Shown here piece by piece: positions 43,004 through 51,774 of a stretch of 64,000 nucleotides of DNA. Position 1 is the first letter of the stretch. Each line of letters begins with the position of its first letter. The notes under the pieces are model-generated. The model ran no database searches and had not been told where the DNA came from. It saw only the letters and a program-made list of their open reading frames with translations. The DNA is from Simiduia litorea (GTDB lineage: Bacteria > Pseudomonadota > Gammaproteobacteria > Pseudomonadales > Cellvibrionaceae), in the NCBI RefSeq assembly GCF_042853465.1, contig NZ_AP031497.1:1798001-1862000 (forward strand). The letters run 5' to 3'. Position numbers and translations under genes: made by a program.

Positions 43004-43963
43004 TTAGGCTACTGGCACCACGTCGAGTAGGTGTTCGATGACCTGATCCATCGTCACGCCACTCGCTTCAGCTTCGAAGGTGAGAATTAAACGGTGCCTG
43101 AGAACATCCGGGGCGAGTGCTTGTACATCGGCGGGGCTAACAAAATCTCTACCGTCGAGCCATGCGAGTGCCCGCGCTGAGCGCTCGAGTGCTAGCGTTG
43201 CCCGAGGGCTCGCGCCGTACTCCAACCATTGGGTTAATTTAGCATCGTAGTTTTTGGGGTGTCGGGTGGCGTCGATCAAGTGCACGATATAATCTTCTAC
43301 GCTCTCCGCCAGGTGAATTTGTAAAAGGCTCTTTCTTGCGTTCAACAAGTCTGTTTGAGAAATCTTGGCTGGCGGCACGGCTTCCTGCGTGAGATTTTCT
43401 TCTCGAACCAAGCGCAATATCTCTTTTTCTGCTGCTGCGCTCGGATAGTTGACGCGCACGTGCAGCAAGAATCGGTCTAATTGAGCTTCAGGAAGCGGAT
43501 AGGTACCTTCTTGCTCGATTGGGTTTTGTGTCGCCATCACCAGAAATAACTCGGCGAGGGGGTAGGTGTGCTTGCCGACGGTAATTTGCCGCTCGGCCAT
43601 GGCCTCTAACAAAGCGGATTGGACTTTCGCCGGGGCCCGGTTGATTTCATCGGCAAGTACCAAGTTGTGGAAAATGGGGCCTTTTTGAAATTCAAAGCTG
43701 GAGGTCTCGGCGCGATAGATGTCTGTACCTGTCACATCGGCAGGCAATAGGTCCGGAGTGAATTGGATGCGATGGAAACTACCTTCAATCCCCTTGGCTA
43801 AAAGCTTGATTGCTTTGGTTTTGGCCAAGCCTGGCGCGCCTTCTACTAATAAGTGTCCATCAGCTAAAAGTGCGATCAATAATCGATCAATGAGGTCGTT
43901 CTGGCCAACGATTTGATTATTTAGCCAGGTTTTCAATACTTGTATTTGTGAATGTGTGGTCAT
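43004..43963 (-). CDS. MoxR-family AAA+ ATPase
   Basis: A 319-residue AAA+ protein, first gene of the operon. Walker A is seen as GAPGLAKTKAIK (residues about 39-50), Walker B as LVLADEINRAPAKVQ, sensor 1 as VMATQNPIEQEGTYPLPEAQLDRF, and the C-terminal lid carries ASPRATLAL. MoxR ATPases act as chaperones in the maturation or activation of VWA-containing complexes, which fits the following genes. The intergenic region upstream contains a 17-base palindrome at 43997-44013. Confidence 0.93.
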   Translation of the reverse strand: MTTHSQIQVLKTWLNNQIVGQNDLIDRLLIALLADGHLLVEGAPGLAKTKAIKLLAKGIEGSFHRIQFTPDLLPADVTGTDIYRAETSSFEFQKGPIFHNLVLADEINRAPAKVQSALLEAMAERQITVGKHTYPLAELFLVMATQNPIEQEGTYPLPEAQLDRFLLHVRVNYPSAAAEKEILRLVREENLTQEAVPPAKISQTDLLNARKSLLQIHLAESVEDYIVHLIDATRHPKNYDAKLTQWLEYGASPRATLALERSARALAWLDGRDFVSPADVQALAPDVLRHRLILTFEAEASGVTMDQVIEHLLDVVPVA

Positions 43964-44320
43964 AGGTGTGTTGTTCGTTATTACTTCAAAATTAGTTAAC
44001 TGTAAAACAGTTACATAAAGTTAACGCTATAACTGCTTGGCATACCCTTATTTGGGGGCAAACAGTGCCTAATCAAGGCCTTAGACAGCTTTCAGTGGTC
44101 TATGCTTTGTCCAGGTTGGTGAATTGTTTTTTGACTTTCACCCCGGCACGGCCTGTTAGTCCTCAATCAGCGCTAAAAGTTCAGTCTTTTGGGGTGGTTG
44201 TTTCGTGGTTAGTCGAGCGTCGTTAGATGGATTTGCTGGACAAGAAGAAGGGTGGGCGCTCAATCTGGGCGCTTATTTCGGTGCATAAAGGAGCGCAAAG
44301 CGTTCTTCGGAGAGTATGAC
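43964..44320. other. Divergent regulatory region between moxR and NAD-glutamate dehydrogenase
   Basis: About 357 bases without a gene. Near moxR is the palindrome TAACTGT-AAA-ACAGTTA (43997-44013), with GTTAAC on both sides. A promoter-like pair, TTGACT and TGTTAG, 17 bases apart near 44133-44161, points towards the dehydrogenase gene. An open frame continues upstream of the chosen dehydrogenase start, but it lacks coding character. Confidence 0.5.
43997..44013. promoter_or_regulatory. 17-base palindrome upstream of moxR, candidate operator
   Basis: Seven-base arms TAACTGT / ACAGTTA with an AAA centre, about 35 bases before the moxR start codon. The size and symmetry suit a dimeric repressor or activator site. 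The binding protein is unknown. Confidence 0.4.
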
Positions 44321-47300
44321 GTGGATACAAGTTTGGTCACTGCTGATAACAAGCAAGCGTTTTTAGATCAGCTGGCAGCACTTATTGATGACCGATTGAC
44401 AGGCGATAAGTCGAAACAGTTTAAGGCTTTTGCCTGTGAGTATTATGACCAATATCCTTTAGAGGAGCTGGAGGGGCGTAAGGTTACCGATGTTTACGGC
44501 AGCCTTTATGGCTGGTGGAACATGATCGCCGACCGACCTGCGGAGCCACAGGCGAAAGTGCGGGTGTTTAACCCAACGTTAGATGAAGATCACTGGCTCT
44601 GCCCTCACACAGTGGTCGCGGTATTGCAGCGGGATATGCCCTTTTTGGTCGACTCAATTCGCATGGAGCTCAACCGTAGAGGCATCGCCATTCACGGCAT
44701 TTACAGCAGTATTCATCAGATTGGACGCAATAAGTCTTTAAAGCTGCAGGAAATTGTACCGCGCCATGAAGCTATCCCTAAGCGCAAAGATATTAGTTAC
44801 GGCAAAGAAGCTCTGATTTATTTTGAGGTGAACCTACACACCGATAGCGAGGAAATGGCAGAGATTGCCGATGGCCTAGTTGATGTGCTGCAAGATGTCG
44901 ATGTTGTGGTCAATGATTATCGGCCGATGCTGGCAGCTGTTTCTGAGGTGGCTGAGGCGCTTAGCCGCGTACCGGCAAATGAACACGTGGTGGATCTTTC
45001 GGAAAGTTGTGAATTCGTACGCTGGCTAGGCGATGGCCACTTTACCTTTATGGCCTATTCAGAATACGAATTCTTTGACCAAGACGGTACTCGAGCGTTA
45101 CGCGAAATTACCGATAAGCGATTGGGTTTGTTCCGCCGTCACTCCAGTGACGCCGGTGCAGTCGTGATAGATGATTTTAACCCCGGGATGGCGCGTTTTC
45201 ATTTAACCCCAAAGGTGTTGGCATTTTCTAAATCCTCGGTTCGCTCGCGGGTTCATCGGCACGCTTACTCGGATTATATCGTCGTTAAACGCTACGATAA
45301 AACCGGTGCAGTGATTGGTGAATGCCGGTTTATGGGCCTGTACACCTCGCCCGTATACACCCTGAGTCCAACTAAAATTCCGCTCATTCGCATGAAAGTG
45401 GAGCAGGTCTTGGCGCGCGCCGACTTGGACCCACAAAGCCACGATTGCAAGGCGCTCAAGCAAACCTTGGAGACCTTCCCGCGCGATGAGCTATTTCAAA
45501 GCAGTGGCTCAGAACTGTATGAAACCGCTGTTGGTGCTATGCGAATTAGCGAGCGCTATCGCGTAAAGCTCTTTATGCGTCGTGACCCCTATGGAAAGTT
45601 TGTAAACGCATTAGTTTATGTGCCGAGAGATATTTTTAGCACGGCTATTCGAGTCCGTATTCAGGAATTAATCAGTAAAGCAATTAATGCAAAAGAGTGT
45701 GAGTTTACCACCTATTTTTCTGAGTCAATTCTGGCGCGCGCACATTTGGTTTTTAGGGTTGATCCTAATAAACCAATTGAGTACGACGTTAAAAAGCTGC
45801 AGTCAAAAATTGTTGATATTACCCGTACTTGGGAAGATCACTTGCATGCTGCATTGATAGAAAATCACGGCGAAGAAAAGGGCGCACGGCTGTTTAAAAA
45901 TTATCAGCATGCTTTTGCCAGTGCTTATAAAGAGCATTTTGATGCTCGAGCGGCGGTGTTCGACATCGAAACCATGCGTGCTATTGAAGGCCCTGATGGC
46001 CTAGGTATGAGCTTTTATCAGCCTGTGGGTGTAGATAAAAATTCCTTCAGATTCAAGGTTTTCCAGCGCAATAAAACCCTAGAGCTTTCCGACGGTATCC
46101 CTATTTTAGAGCGTATGGGTATGCGGGTCATTGGCGAGCACCCTTACCGTATTGATGTGGGTGAAGACCATTATTGGATGCATGATTTTGAACTGGTTTA
46201 TGACTTGCCGGCAGATATTGATATTCAGTCTGCTCGCCATCTTTTCCAGGAAGCTTTCGCTGCAGTCTGGAGCGACAAGAATGAAAATGATAGTTTCAAC
46301 CAGCTAGTACTCGGCGCATCTTTACATTGGCGGGAAGTGGCCGTACTACGTATATATGCGCGCTATATGAAGCAAACTGTTTTCAATTTCAGCCAAACCT
46401 ATATTGCCAATACCTTGGCTAATCACATGGATATCACGCGTAATTTAGTGGCCATCTTTAAGGCTAAGTTTGACCCTGCGTCTAATGACGGTTCGAAAGC
46501 TGCGATGCAAGTGGTTAAAGACCTAGAGGCGCAAATACTGACACGTCTTGACAGTGTGGATAATTTAAACGAAGACCGCATTATTCGACGTTATTTAGAT
46601 ATGTTGAATGGCAGTCTACGAACAAACTTTTATCAGCTAGATGAGAATAATCAAATTAAAGATTATATCTCTGTCAAATTCAGTCCTAGGACAATTCCAG
46701 AAATACCAGAACCTCGTCCGTTGTATGAAATATTTGTTTATTCACCCCGTATCGAAGGTGTTCATTTACGCGGCGGTTCAGTGGCACGCGGCGGGCTAAG
46801 ATGGTCGGATCGGTTGCAGGATTATCGGACTGAGGTTTTGGGTTTAGTAAAAGCCCAGCAGGTCAAAAATGCGGTTATTGTACCTAACGGTGCTAAAGGT
46901 GGCTTTGTCTCAAAACAGCGCCCGAGAGGTGGCGATAGAGAGGCTATTCAGAAAGAAGGTATCGAGTGCTATAAGATATTTATTCGCGGTTTACTCGATA
47001 TTACCGATAACTTAATTGATGGCAATATTGCGCCACCTAAACAGGTGGTTCGGCACGATGGTGATGACCCTTATTTAGTAGTGGCTGCCGATAAAGGCAC
47101 CGCGACTTTCTCGGACATTGCCAATGGCATATCACTCGAATATAAACACTGGTTGGGCGACGCCTTTGCTTCCGGTGGCAGCCAGGGTTACGACCATAAA
47201 GGCATGGGCATCACGGCCAAGGGCGCATGGGTCGGTGTTAAACGTCATTTTATGGAGAAAGGCATCAATTGCCAGACGACCGATTTTAGCGTGATCGGTA

Positions 47301-49198
47301 TTGGTGACATGGCCGGGGATGTCTTCGGTAACGGTATGTTGATGTCCGAACATATTTGTTTGCTGGCAGGCTTTAACCATTTACACATATTTATCGATCC
47401 AACGCCTAACGCTGCGAAGACCTTTAAGGAACGTAAGCGTTTGTTTGAGCTGCCGCGTAGTAGCTGGACAGATTATGATCAAAAGTTAATTTCCAAAGGC
47501 GGGGGTATTTTTGAGCGTTCAGCGAAATCAATTGCCATCTCGCCAGAAATGAAAAAAGCTTTTGCTATTAAGGAAGATAAGTTAACACCAACAGATCTGA
47601 TCAATGCGTTATTAAAGGCACCAGTAGATTTGATCTGGAACGGTGGCATTGGTACCTATGTAAAAGCAGCTACAGAATCACATGCGCAAGTTGGCGATAA
47701 AGCTAACGATGGTTTGCGGGTAAATGGGGCAGACCTGCGCTGTAAAATTTTTGGCGAAGGCGGGAATTTGGGTATGACTCAATTGGGTCGTATTGAGTTC
47801 TGCTTGTCGGGTGGTGCTTGTAATACTGACTTTATTGACAATTCGGCTGGCGTCGATTGTTCTGATCATGAAGTCAACGTCAAAATTTTATTAAACGAGG
47901 TTGTATCCAGTGGCAATTTAACGGAAAAGCAACGTAATAAATTGCTCGGCGAAATGACGGACGATGTCGCTAATTTAGTACTCGCCAATAATTATCGCCA
48001 GACACAAGCCTTGAGTATTGCCCAGTACCAATCCAAGCAGCGGGTAGGCGAGTATCGTCGTTTCATTAATGCGTTAGAAGCTAGCGGTCGCCTCAACCGA
48101 GCGCTGGAGTTTTTGCCACCCGACGATCTTTTGGTCGAGCGTCAATCTCAGGGTAAATCATTGACCAGACCTGAATTGTCTGTGTTGGTTTCCTATGCGA
48201 AGGTGCAATTGAAGGATGAGTTAGCCGTTGAGGACATTACCAACAACGAATACATCGCCAAGATTGTTGAATCGGCGTTTCCTAAGGAAATCTGTAAGCG
48301 TTATGGCGAGCAGGTATACAATCACCGTTTGCGCCGCGAAATTATTGCAACCCAGCTAGCCAATGACATGGTTAACATCATGGGTATTAATTTCTGCCAG
48401 CGCCAGATGGAATCAACCGGCAGCAAGCCGGCTGATGTCGCCAAGGCCTATGTTGCTGCACGCGATATTTATGCGCTCGATAGCTTTTGGCGGGAGATTG
48501 AAGCCTTGGATTTCAAGGTCGACGCGCAGATTCAGCTCGACATCATGAGCCGAATGATGCGAAGAATCAGGCGTGCGACACGCTGGTTCTTACGTAATAG
48601 GCGTACCCATTTGGATGTCGCGCACGAGGTGGCGTTATTCGGTGGCTCTTTAACGCGTCTGGTGGGTGCGTTGCCGGATATGATTCGCGGCGAGCCGAAG
48701 AAACAATGGTTAAGGGAGTCTAAGCGCTTAGTGGCTGCCGGTGTTCCCGAGGCCGTCGCCAGCAGGGCTGCAATCCCCATCAATGTGGCCCCTGGTTTGA
48801 GCATGGTGGAGGCTGCGATTATTGCGGATACGGATATTTTGCGTGTTGCTGAATTTCAGATGACTGTCAGTGATTTCCTAGGTTTAGATTGGTTTGCCGA
48901 GGAGATGTCTAACGTTAAAGTTGAGAACTATTGGCAATCCATGGCGCGCGAAGCGTTTTTGGATGACCTTGACTCTCAACTGCGCACGATTACCATCTCA
49001 TTGATTAAGTCGGCCGATGCCAAGCAATCGATTGATGAAGCTATTACAGCGTGGGCGGATACACACAGTGTATTAGTAAATCGCTGGCGCTCAATGATTG
49101 CCGACTTAAGAGGCGCGACGGGTACGGACTACGCGATTTTCTCGGTTGCGCTTCGCGAGTTATTGGACTTAGCGCAGGCTAGTCAATATACACCTTAA
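44321..49198 (+). CDS. gdhB: NAD-specific glutamate dehydrogenase (large, GDH-180 type)
   Basis: This enzyme deaminates L-glutamate to 2-oxoglutarate with NAD+, mainly for amino-acid catabolism. The product is 1625 residues, the size of the Pseudomonas GDH-180 class. The N-terminal 600 residues are the ACT-like regulatory part. The catalytic domain in the middle contains the substrate segment RGGLRWSDRLQDYRTEVLGL and the lysine block VPNGAKGGFVSK. The C-terminal 400 residues are helical. I chose GTG 44321 because GGAGAG (44309-44314) lies six bases upstream and the following codons give the family N-terminus; the open frame reaches back to 44252. Confidence 0.95.
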   Translation: MDTSLVTADNKQAFLDQLAALIDDRLTGDKSKQFKAFACEYYDQYPLEELEGRKVTDVYGSLYGWWNMIADRPAEPQAKVRVFNPTLDEDHWLCPHTVVAVLQRDMPFLVDSIRMELNRRGIAIHGIYSSIHQIGRNKSLKLQEIVPRHEAIPKRKDISYGKEALIYFEVNLHTDSEEMAEIADGLVDVLQDVDVVVNDYRPMLAAVSEVAEALSRVPANEHVVDLSESCEFVRWLGDGHFTFMAYSEYEFFDQDGTRALREITDKRLGLFRRHSSDAGAVVIDDFNPGMARFHLTPKVLAFSKSSVRSRVHRHAYSDYIVVKRYDKTGAVIGECRFMGLYTSPVYTLSPTKIPLIRMKVEQVLARADLDPQSHDCKALKQTLETFPRDELFQSSGSELYETAVGAMRISERYRVKLFMRRDPYGKFVNALVYVPRDIFSTAIRVRIQELISKAINAKECEFTTYFSESILARAHLVFRVDPNKPIEYDVKKLQSKIVDITRTWEDHLHAALIENHGEEKGARLFKNYQHAFASAYKEHFDARAAVFDIETMRAIEGPDGLGMSFYQPVGVDKNSFRFKVFQRNKTLELSDGIPILERMGMRVIGEHPYRIDVGEDHYWMHDFELVYDLPADIDIQSARHLFQEAFAAVWSDKNENDSFNQLVLGASLHWREVAVLRIYARYMKQTVFNFSQTYIANTLANHMDITRNLVAIFKAKFDPASNDGSKAAMQVVKDLEAQILTRLDSVDNLNEDRIIRRYLDMLNGSLRTNFYQLDENNQIKDYISVKFSPRTIPEIPEPRPLYEIFVYSPRIEGVHLRGGSVARGGLRWSDRLQDYRTEVLGLVKAQQVKNAVIVPNGAKGGFVSKQRPRGGDREAIQKEGIECYKIFIRGLLDITDNLIDGNIAPPKQVVRHDGDDPYLVVAADKGTATFSDIANGISLEYKHWLGDAFASGGSQGYDHKGMGITAKGAWVGVKRHFMEKGINCQTTDFSVIGIGDMAGDVFGNGMLMSEHICLLAGFNHLHIFIDPTPNAAKTFKERKRLFELPRSSWTDYDQKLISKGGGIFERSAKSIAISPEMKKAFAIKEDKLTPTDLINALLKAPVDLIWNGGIGTYVKAATESHAQVGDKANDGLRVNGADLRCKIFGEGGNLGMTQLGRIEFCLSGGACNTDFIDNSAGVDCSDHEVNVKILLNEVVSSGNLTEKQRNKLLGEMTDDVANLVLANNYRQTQALSIAQYQSKQRVGEYRRFINALEASGRLNRALEFLPPDDLLVERQSQGKSLTRPELSVLVSYAKVQLKDELAVEDITNNEYIAKIVESAFPKEICKRYGEQVYNHRLRREIIATQLANDMVNIMGINFCQRQMESTGSKPADVAKAYVAARDIYALDSFWREIEALDFKVDAQIQLDIMSRMMRRIRRATRWFLRNRRTHLDVAHEVALFGGSLTRLVGALPDMIRGEPKKQWLRESKRLVAAGVPEAVASRAAIPINVAPGLSMVEAAIIADTDILRVAEFQMTVSDFLGLDWFAEEMSNVKVENYWQSMAREAFLDDLDSQLRTITISLIKSADAKQSIDEAITAWADTHSVLVNRWRSMIADLRGATGTDYAIFSVALRELLDLAQASQYTP

Positions 49199-49207
49199 GG
49201 TTTTATC

Positions 49208-49426
49208 TTGACCTTTATTGATGTTGATTTGACGATCGAAAAGGACGAGCTGCTGCGGTTATACCGCGGCAGTGCCCGTATTGTTAGCGCCAGAGCAATT
49301 GACGGTAGACGAATACAGTTTCCTGCACAGGCTCTGCGTGCTTTCGTTAAAGAAAATGGGGTCAATGGCCGATTTAGAATTGAGTTTGATCATGCGTTTA
49401 AGCTCGTATCTATTAAAGCCCTTTGA
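49208..49426 (+). CDS. DUF2835 family small protein
   Basis: A 72-residue protein of the DUF2835 family found in gammaproteobacteria. Signatures are LLRLYRGSARIVSARAIDGRRIQFPAQ (as the pattern YRG-x-A-x-x-V-x-A-x-x-x-x-G-R-x-x-x-FPA) and the end GRFRIEFD-x-x-x-K-x-x-S-I. The start is TTG at 49208, with TAAGG seven bases upstream, just ten bases after the glutamate dehydrogenase stop. The two are probably cotranscribed. The function is unknown. Confidence 0.85.
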   Translation: MTFIDVDLTIEKDELLRLYRGSARIVSARAIDGRRIQFPAQALRAFVKENGVNGRFRIEFDHAFKLVSIKAL

Positions 49427-49518
49427 CCCTCTGTTCTTACCTCTGTTCTTGGCTTAGGTGCAGTAAGGGCCGCTTTCCAGTATCCTTGGCGCCTTTACCA
49501 CAACTTGGGTTTTGATCT

Positions 49519-50538
49519 ATGTACGCTTTTGCTCGCCGCATTCTATTCGCTCTAGATCCAGAGACGTCTCATTACCTTAGCTTAGATATGTTGGGTGCCG
49601 CAGAGCGTCTGAAAATGCTTGGTTTGTTCGCGCCTAAAATATCTGGACGAGCGGTTGAGATAATGGGTGTTCAGTTTCCCAGCGCAGTGGGGTTAGCGGC
49701 AGGCTTGGATAAAAATGGCGATTATTTTAATGCGCTTGGCGAACTCGGTTTTGGTCATGTGGAAATTGGCACTATCACGCCTAGGCCCCAGCCAGGTAAC
49801 CCTAAGCCGCGCCTATTTCGGTTGCCCGAGCAGCAGGCCATTATTAATCGAATGGGCTTTAACAATAAGGGCGTTGATCACCTCGTAGAAAGAGTAAAAA
49901 AACGCCGATTTAACGGCGTATTAGGGATTAATATCGGCAAGAATTTTGATACCCCAGTGGAGTCTGCACACGTTGATTACTCGCTTGCCATGGGCAAGGT
50001 TTACCCTTATGCGGATTATATTACCGTCAATGTTTCATCGCCCAATACGCCGGGTTTACGTTCACTACAGTACGGTGAAAGTTTAAAAATTCTTTTAAAT
50101 GAAGTTAAGGAGCAGCAGGCGACGTTAGCGCAAACAGTGGGTAAGTACGTACCCGTGGCGGTAAAAATTGCGCCTGATATGAACGATGAAGAAGTGCAGC
50201 AGGTCGCACAAGCATTGTTAGAAGCCGATATTGACGGCGTTATCGCCACTAATACCACCTTGTCTCGGGAAGGGGTTCAAGGTTGTGAACATGCCGATGA
50301 AGCTGGAGGGCTAAGTGGTGCGCCTGTTAGAGACAAATCGACCGCTACGATTCGCTTACTCAATACGGCTTTAAAAGGGGAGTTGCCGATCATTGGTGTG
50401 GGTGGAATTTGCAGTGGCGAGGATGCAGTGGAAAAAATTGACGCTGGAGCTTCTTTGATTCAAATCTACAGCGGTTTTATTTACCGAGGCCCTGAGTTAA
50501 TAGCTGAGGCAGTGGACGCAATTAATTCTCTCAAATAA
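49519..50538 (+). CDS. pyrD: Dihydroorotate dehydrogenase (quinone), class 2
   Basis: PyrD oxidises dihydroorotate to orotate in pyrimidine synthesis and passes electrons to the quinone pool at the membrane. The 339-residue product has the class 2 N-terminal helical extension (FARRILFALDPETSHYLSLD). The core contains GLAAGLDKNGDYFNAL, the GTITPRPQPGNPKPRLFRL loop, the catalytic-serine region NVSSPNTPGLR, and the FMN phosphate segment GVGGICSGEDAVEKI. The length and extension separate it from class 1. Confidence 0.97.
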   Translation: MYAFARRILFALDPETSHYLSLDMLGAAERLKMLGLFAPKISGRAVEIMGVQFPSAVGLAAGLDKNGDYFNALGELGFGHVEIGTITPRPQPGNPKPRLFRLPEQQAIINRMGFNNKGVDHLVERVKKRRFNGVLGINIGKNFDTPVESAHVDYSLAMGKVYPYADYITVNVSSPNTPGLRSLQYGESLKILLNEVKEQQATLAQTVGKYVPVAVKIAPDMNDEEVQQVAQALLEADIDGVIATNTTLSREGVQGCEHADEAGGLSGAPVRDKSTATIRLLNTALKGELPIIGVGGICSGEDAVEKIDAGASLIQIYSGFIYRGPELIAEAVDAINSLK

Positions 50539-50551
50539 AGATCGGTCTTTA

Positions 50552-50579
50552 TAAAAAAATGCAGCGCTTAGCGCTGCAT
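50552..50579 (-). terminator. Intrinsic terminator of rmf
   Basis: A hairpin with nine-base arms ATGCAGCGC / GCGCTGCAT and a three-base loop. On the minus strand it is followed by seven T, so it mainly ends rmf. It may also slow transcription from convergent pyrD. Confidence 0.85.
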
Positions 50580-50608
50580 GATCTTATGGGAGCTTCTAGT
50601 TGAGTAGT

Positions 50609-50815
50609 TTAGCCTAACGCGCTGAGCTTATGTGCGCATGCCGCCATGTTGTAACCGTTCCAATGATCTTCCCGTGCTTCCCGCCAGCCGCTGAGCCACT
50701 CCTGACGCGCGTCCCCACTCTGATGGGGGCAGAGTTCGCGCGAGCGGCCTTTGATGGCGGCCATATAGCCTTTGCTGAATGCATGTTCGATCTGGTTACG
50801 TTTTTGTCTTTTCAT
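50609..50815 (-). CDS. rmf: Ribosome modulation factor
   Basis: RMF is a small basic protein that pairs 70S ribosomes into inactive 100S dimers in stationary phase. The 68-residue product has the family pattern: a basic start KRQKRNQ, then AFSKGYMAAIKGRSRELCPH and the QEWLSGWREAREDHW helix. The ribosome-binding site AAGGTG precedes the ATG. A terminator follows the gene at 50552-50579. In E. coli rmf is controlled by ppGpp and cAMP-CRP; I see no clear operator here. Confidence 0.97.
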   Translation of the reverse strand: MKRQKRNQIEHAFSKGYMAAIKGRSRELCPHQSGDARQEWLSGWREAREDHWNGYNMAACAHKLSALG

Positions 50816-51017
50816 AAAGTAAGCACCTTGGCTGTCTATTTAGATCAAATTCAATACCGATCAAGCCAACGCCGTGTCGATACTAACTGCCGTATCGCTA
50901 TGTGCGTTGTTCCTCCTTATGCAGTGCGCACGGGAGAGGTAAAGCGTGTTAAACCTCGCTAGTTGATATGTTTTGTGGATGGGCTATTAAGAATGTGAAA
51001 TCTTCCTGCATGCTGAG

Positions 51018-51197
51018 GTGAAATTTTTGCCTGCCCCGAAAACATCGCTTTGGCGAAGGGGTGTTGGATCCTTTGCGAAGCTATTTCGCCGTGTTAAAGC
51101 TGGGCAAAACATGTCAGATTCTCAAGGGCGTCTAAAGAGAGCTTTTGCCCAAAATTGGCACGTTTATGCGTGTTTTTGTGTAGACGCGAATGCCTAG
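51018..51197 (+). CDS. Possible small basic protein, 59 codons
   Basis: A GTG-start ORF whose product is strongly basic, with an arginine/lysine-rich half (KTSLWRRGVGSFAKLFRRVK) that could form a cationic amphipathic helix, and a C-terminal half with two nearby cysteines (ACFCVD). There is no good ribosome-binding site before the GTG. I recognise no family. It may well be a chance ORF. Confidence 0.2.
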   Translation: MKFLPAPKTSLWRRGVGSFAKLFRRVKAGQNMSDSQGRLKRAFAQNWHVYACFCVDANA

Positions 51198-51342
51198 GTA
51201 AAAGCTCCGTTTCGAATAAAAACAACGTAAAACTTTCTCCTCTGTGCTGCTTGAGTCCGGGTAAAACAGTTGTACATGACGCGAGTAGCTTGTTACTGGC
51301 TTAGATATGACGCAATAGCGTTGCTGCTGAGCCGTAACAAGC

Positions 51343-51373
51343 CCGGTGGAATAGGGGATTGCTATCCCACCGG
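51343..51373 (-). terminator. Stem-loop after an interrupted minus-strand frame
   Basis: CCGGTGG (51343-51349) pairs with CCACCGG (51367-51373), and after one mismatch ATAG pairs with CTAT; the loop is seven bases. On the minus strand it begins 11 bases after the stop at 51385. The downstream T-tract is weak, so the terminator role is uncertain. Confidence 0.4.
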
Positions 51374-51384
51374 TGATTGAGGTC

Positions 51385-51618
51385 TTAAGGCTGATAGTAG
51401 AACTTCAGCCACTCTACAGATCGAGTGCTAACTCGAAACAATGAACCTCTGCCAAGCCTTAGCTTAGACGATGAATCTTGGGTTGATATAGCTTTCCTTG
51501 CTAAGCGCCCCAATGTTTTACCACTATTATTAAATACGTAAACTACTCCATTTACGCGCTAGATGGTGTGTCTTTCAAATTTAACGTTAATTTCCCGCTC
51601 TATGCGGGCTAAGCGGGA
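51385..51618 (-). pseudogene. Possible gene remnant with internal stop
   Basis: The minus-strand frame reads 57 codons from 51558 to a TAA at 51385 and looks protein-like: strand-type sequence RVNGVVYVFNNSGKTLG, then a basic turn and RVSTRSVEWLKFYYQP. There is no ATG at its head. Instead a TAG (51559-51561) separates it from another protein-like stretch in the same frame (ending EREINVKFERHTI), which is bounded upstream by TAA at 51628-51630. One base change at the TAG would join them. I do not recognise the family. A stem-loop follows the stop. Confidence 0.3.
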
Positions 51619-51774
51619 GTGAACCCGTTACAATGCGCCTTTTTTCGCGGCGGATGATCAGTACACCAAAACTGAGCCTGCTTGTGAATGAATAAAATCT
51701 TCTATGATGGCCCTCTATTATGGCACATCGGTATATTGTGAATTTGTGGCCTTAGTTATTTGGACGGCATCGAT

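Larger units (their letters stand above)
50816..51774. other. Long gene-poor region between rmf and rlmKL
   Basis: About 960 bases with no confident gene. It contains a 59-codon plus-strand ORF (51018-51197), a stem-loop (51343-51373), an interrupted minus-strand frame (51385-51627), and short GC-rich inverted repeats around 51593-51618 (CCCGCTCTATGCGGG and neighbours). A TATGAT box at 51703-51708 may belong to the rlmKL promoter. Parts of this region may be decayed coding DNA. Confidence 0.6.

Noticed and set aside
50630..50962. Plus-strand ORF of 110 codons opposite rmf
   Set aside because: It covers rmf on the other strand, which is clearly recognised. The remaining part has no coding character.
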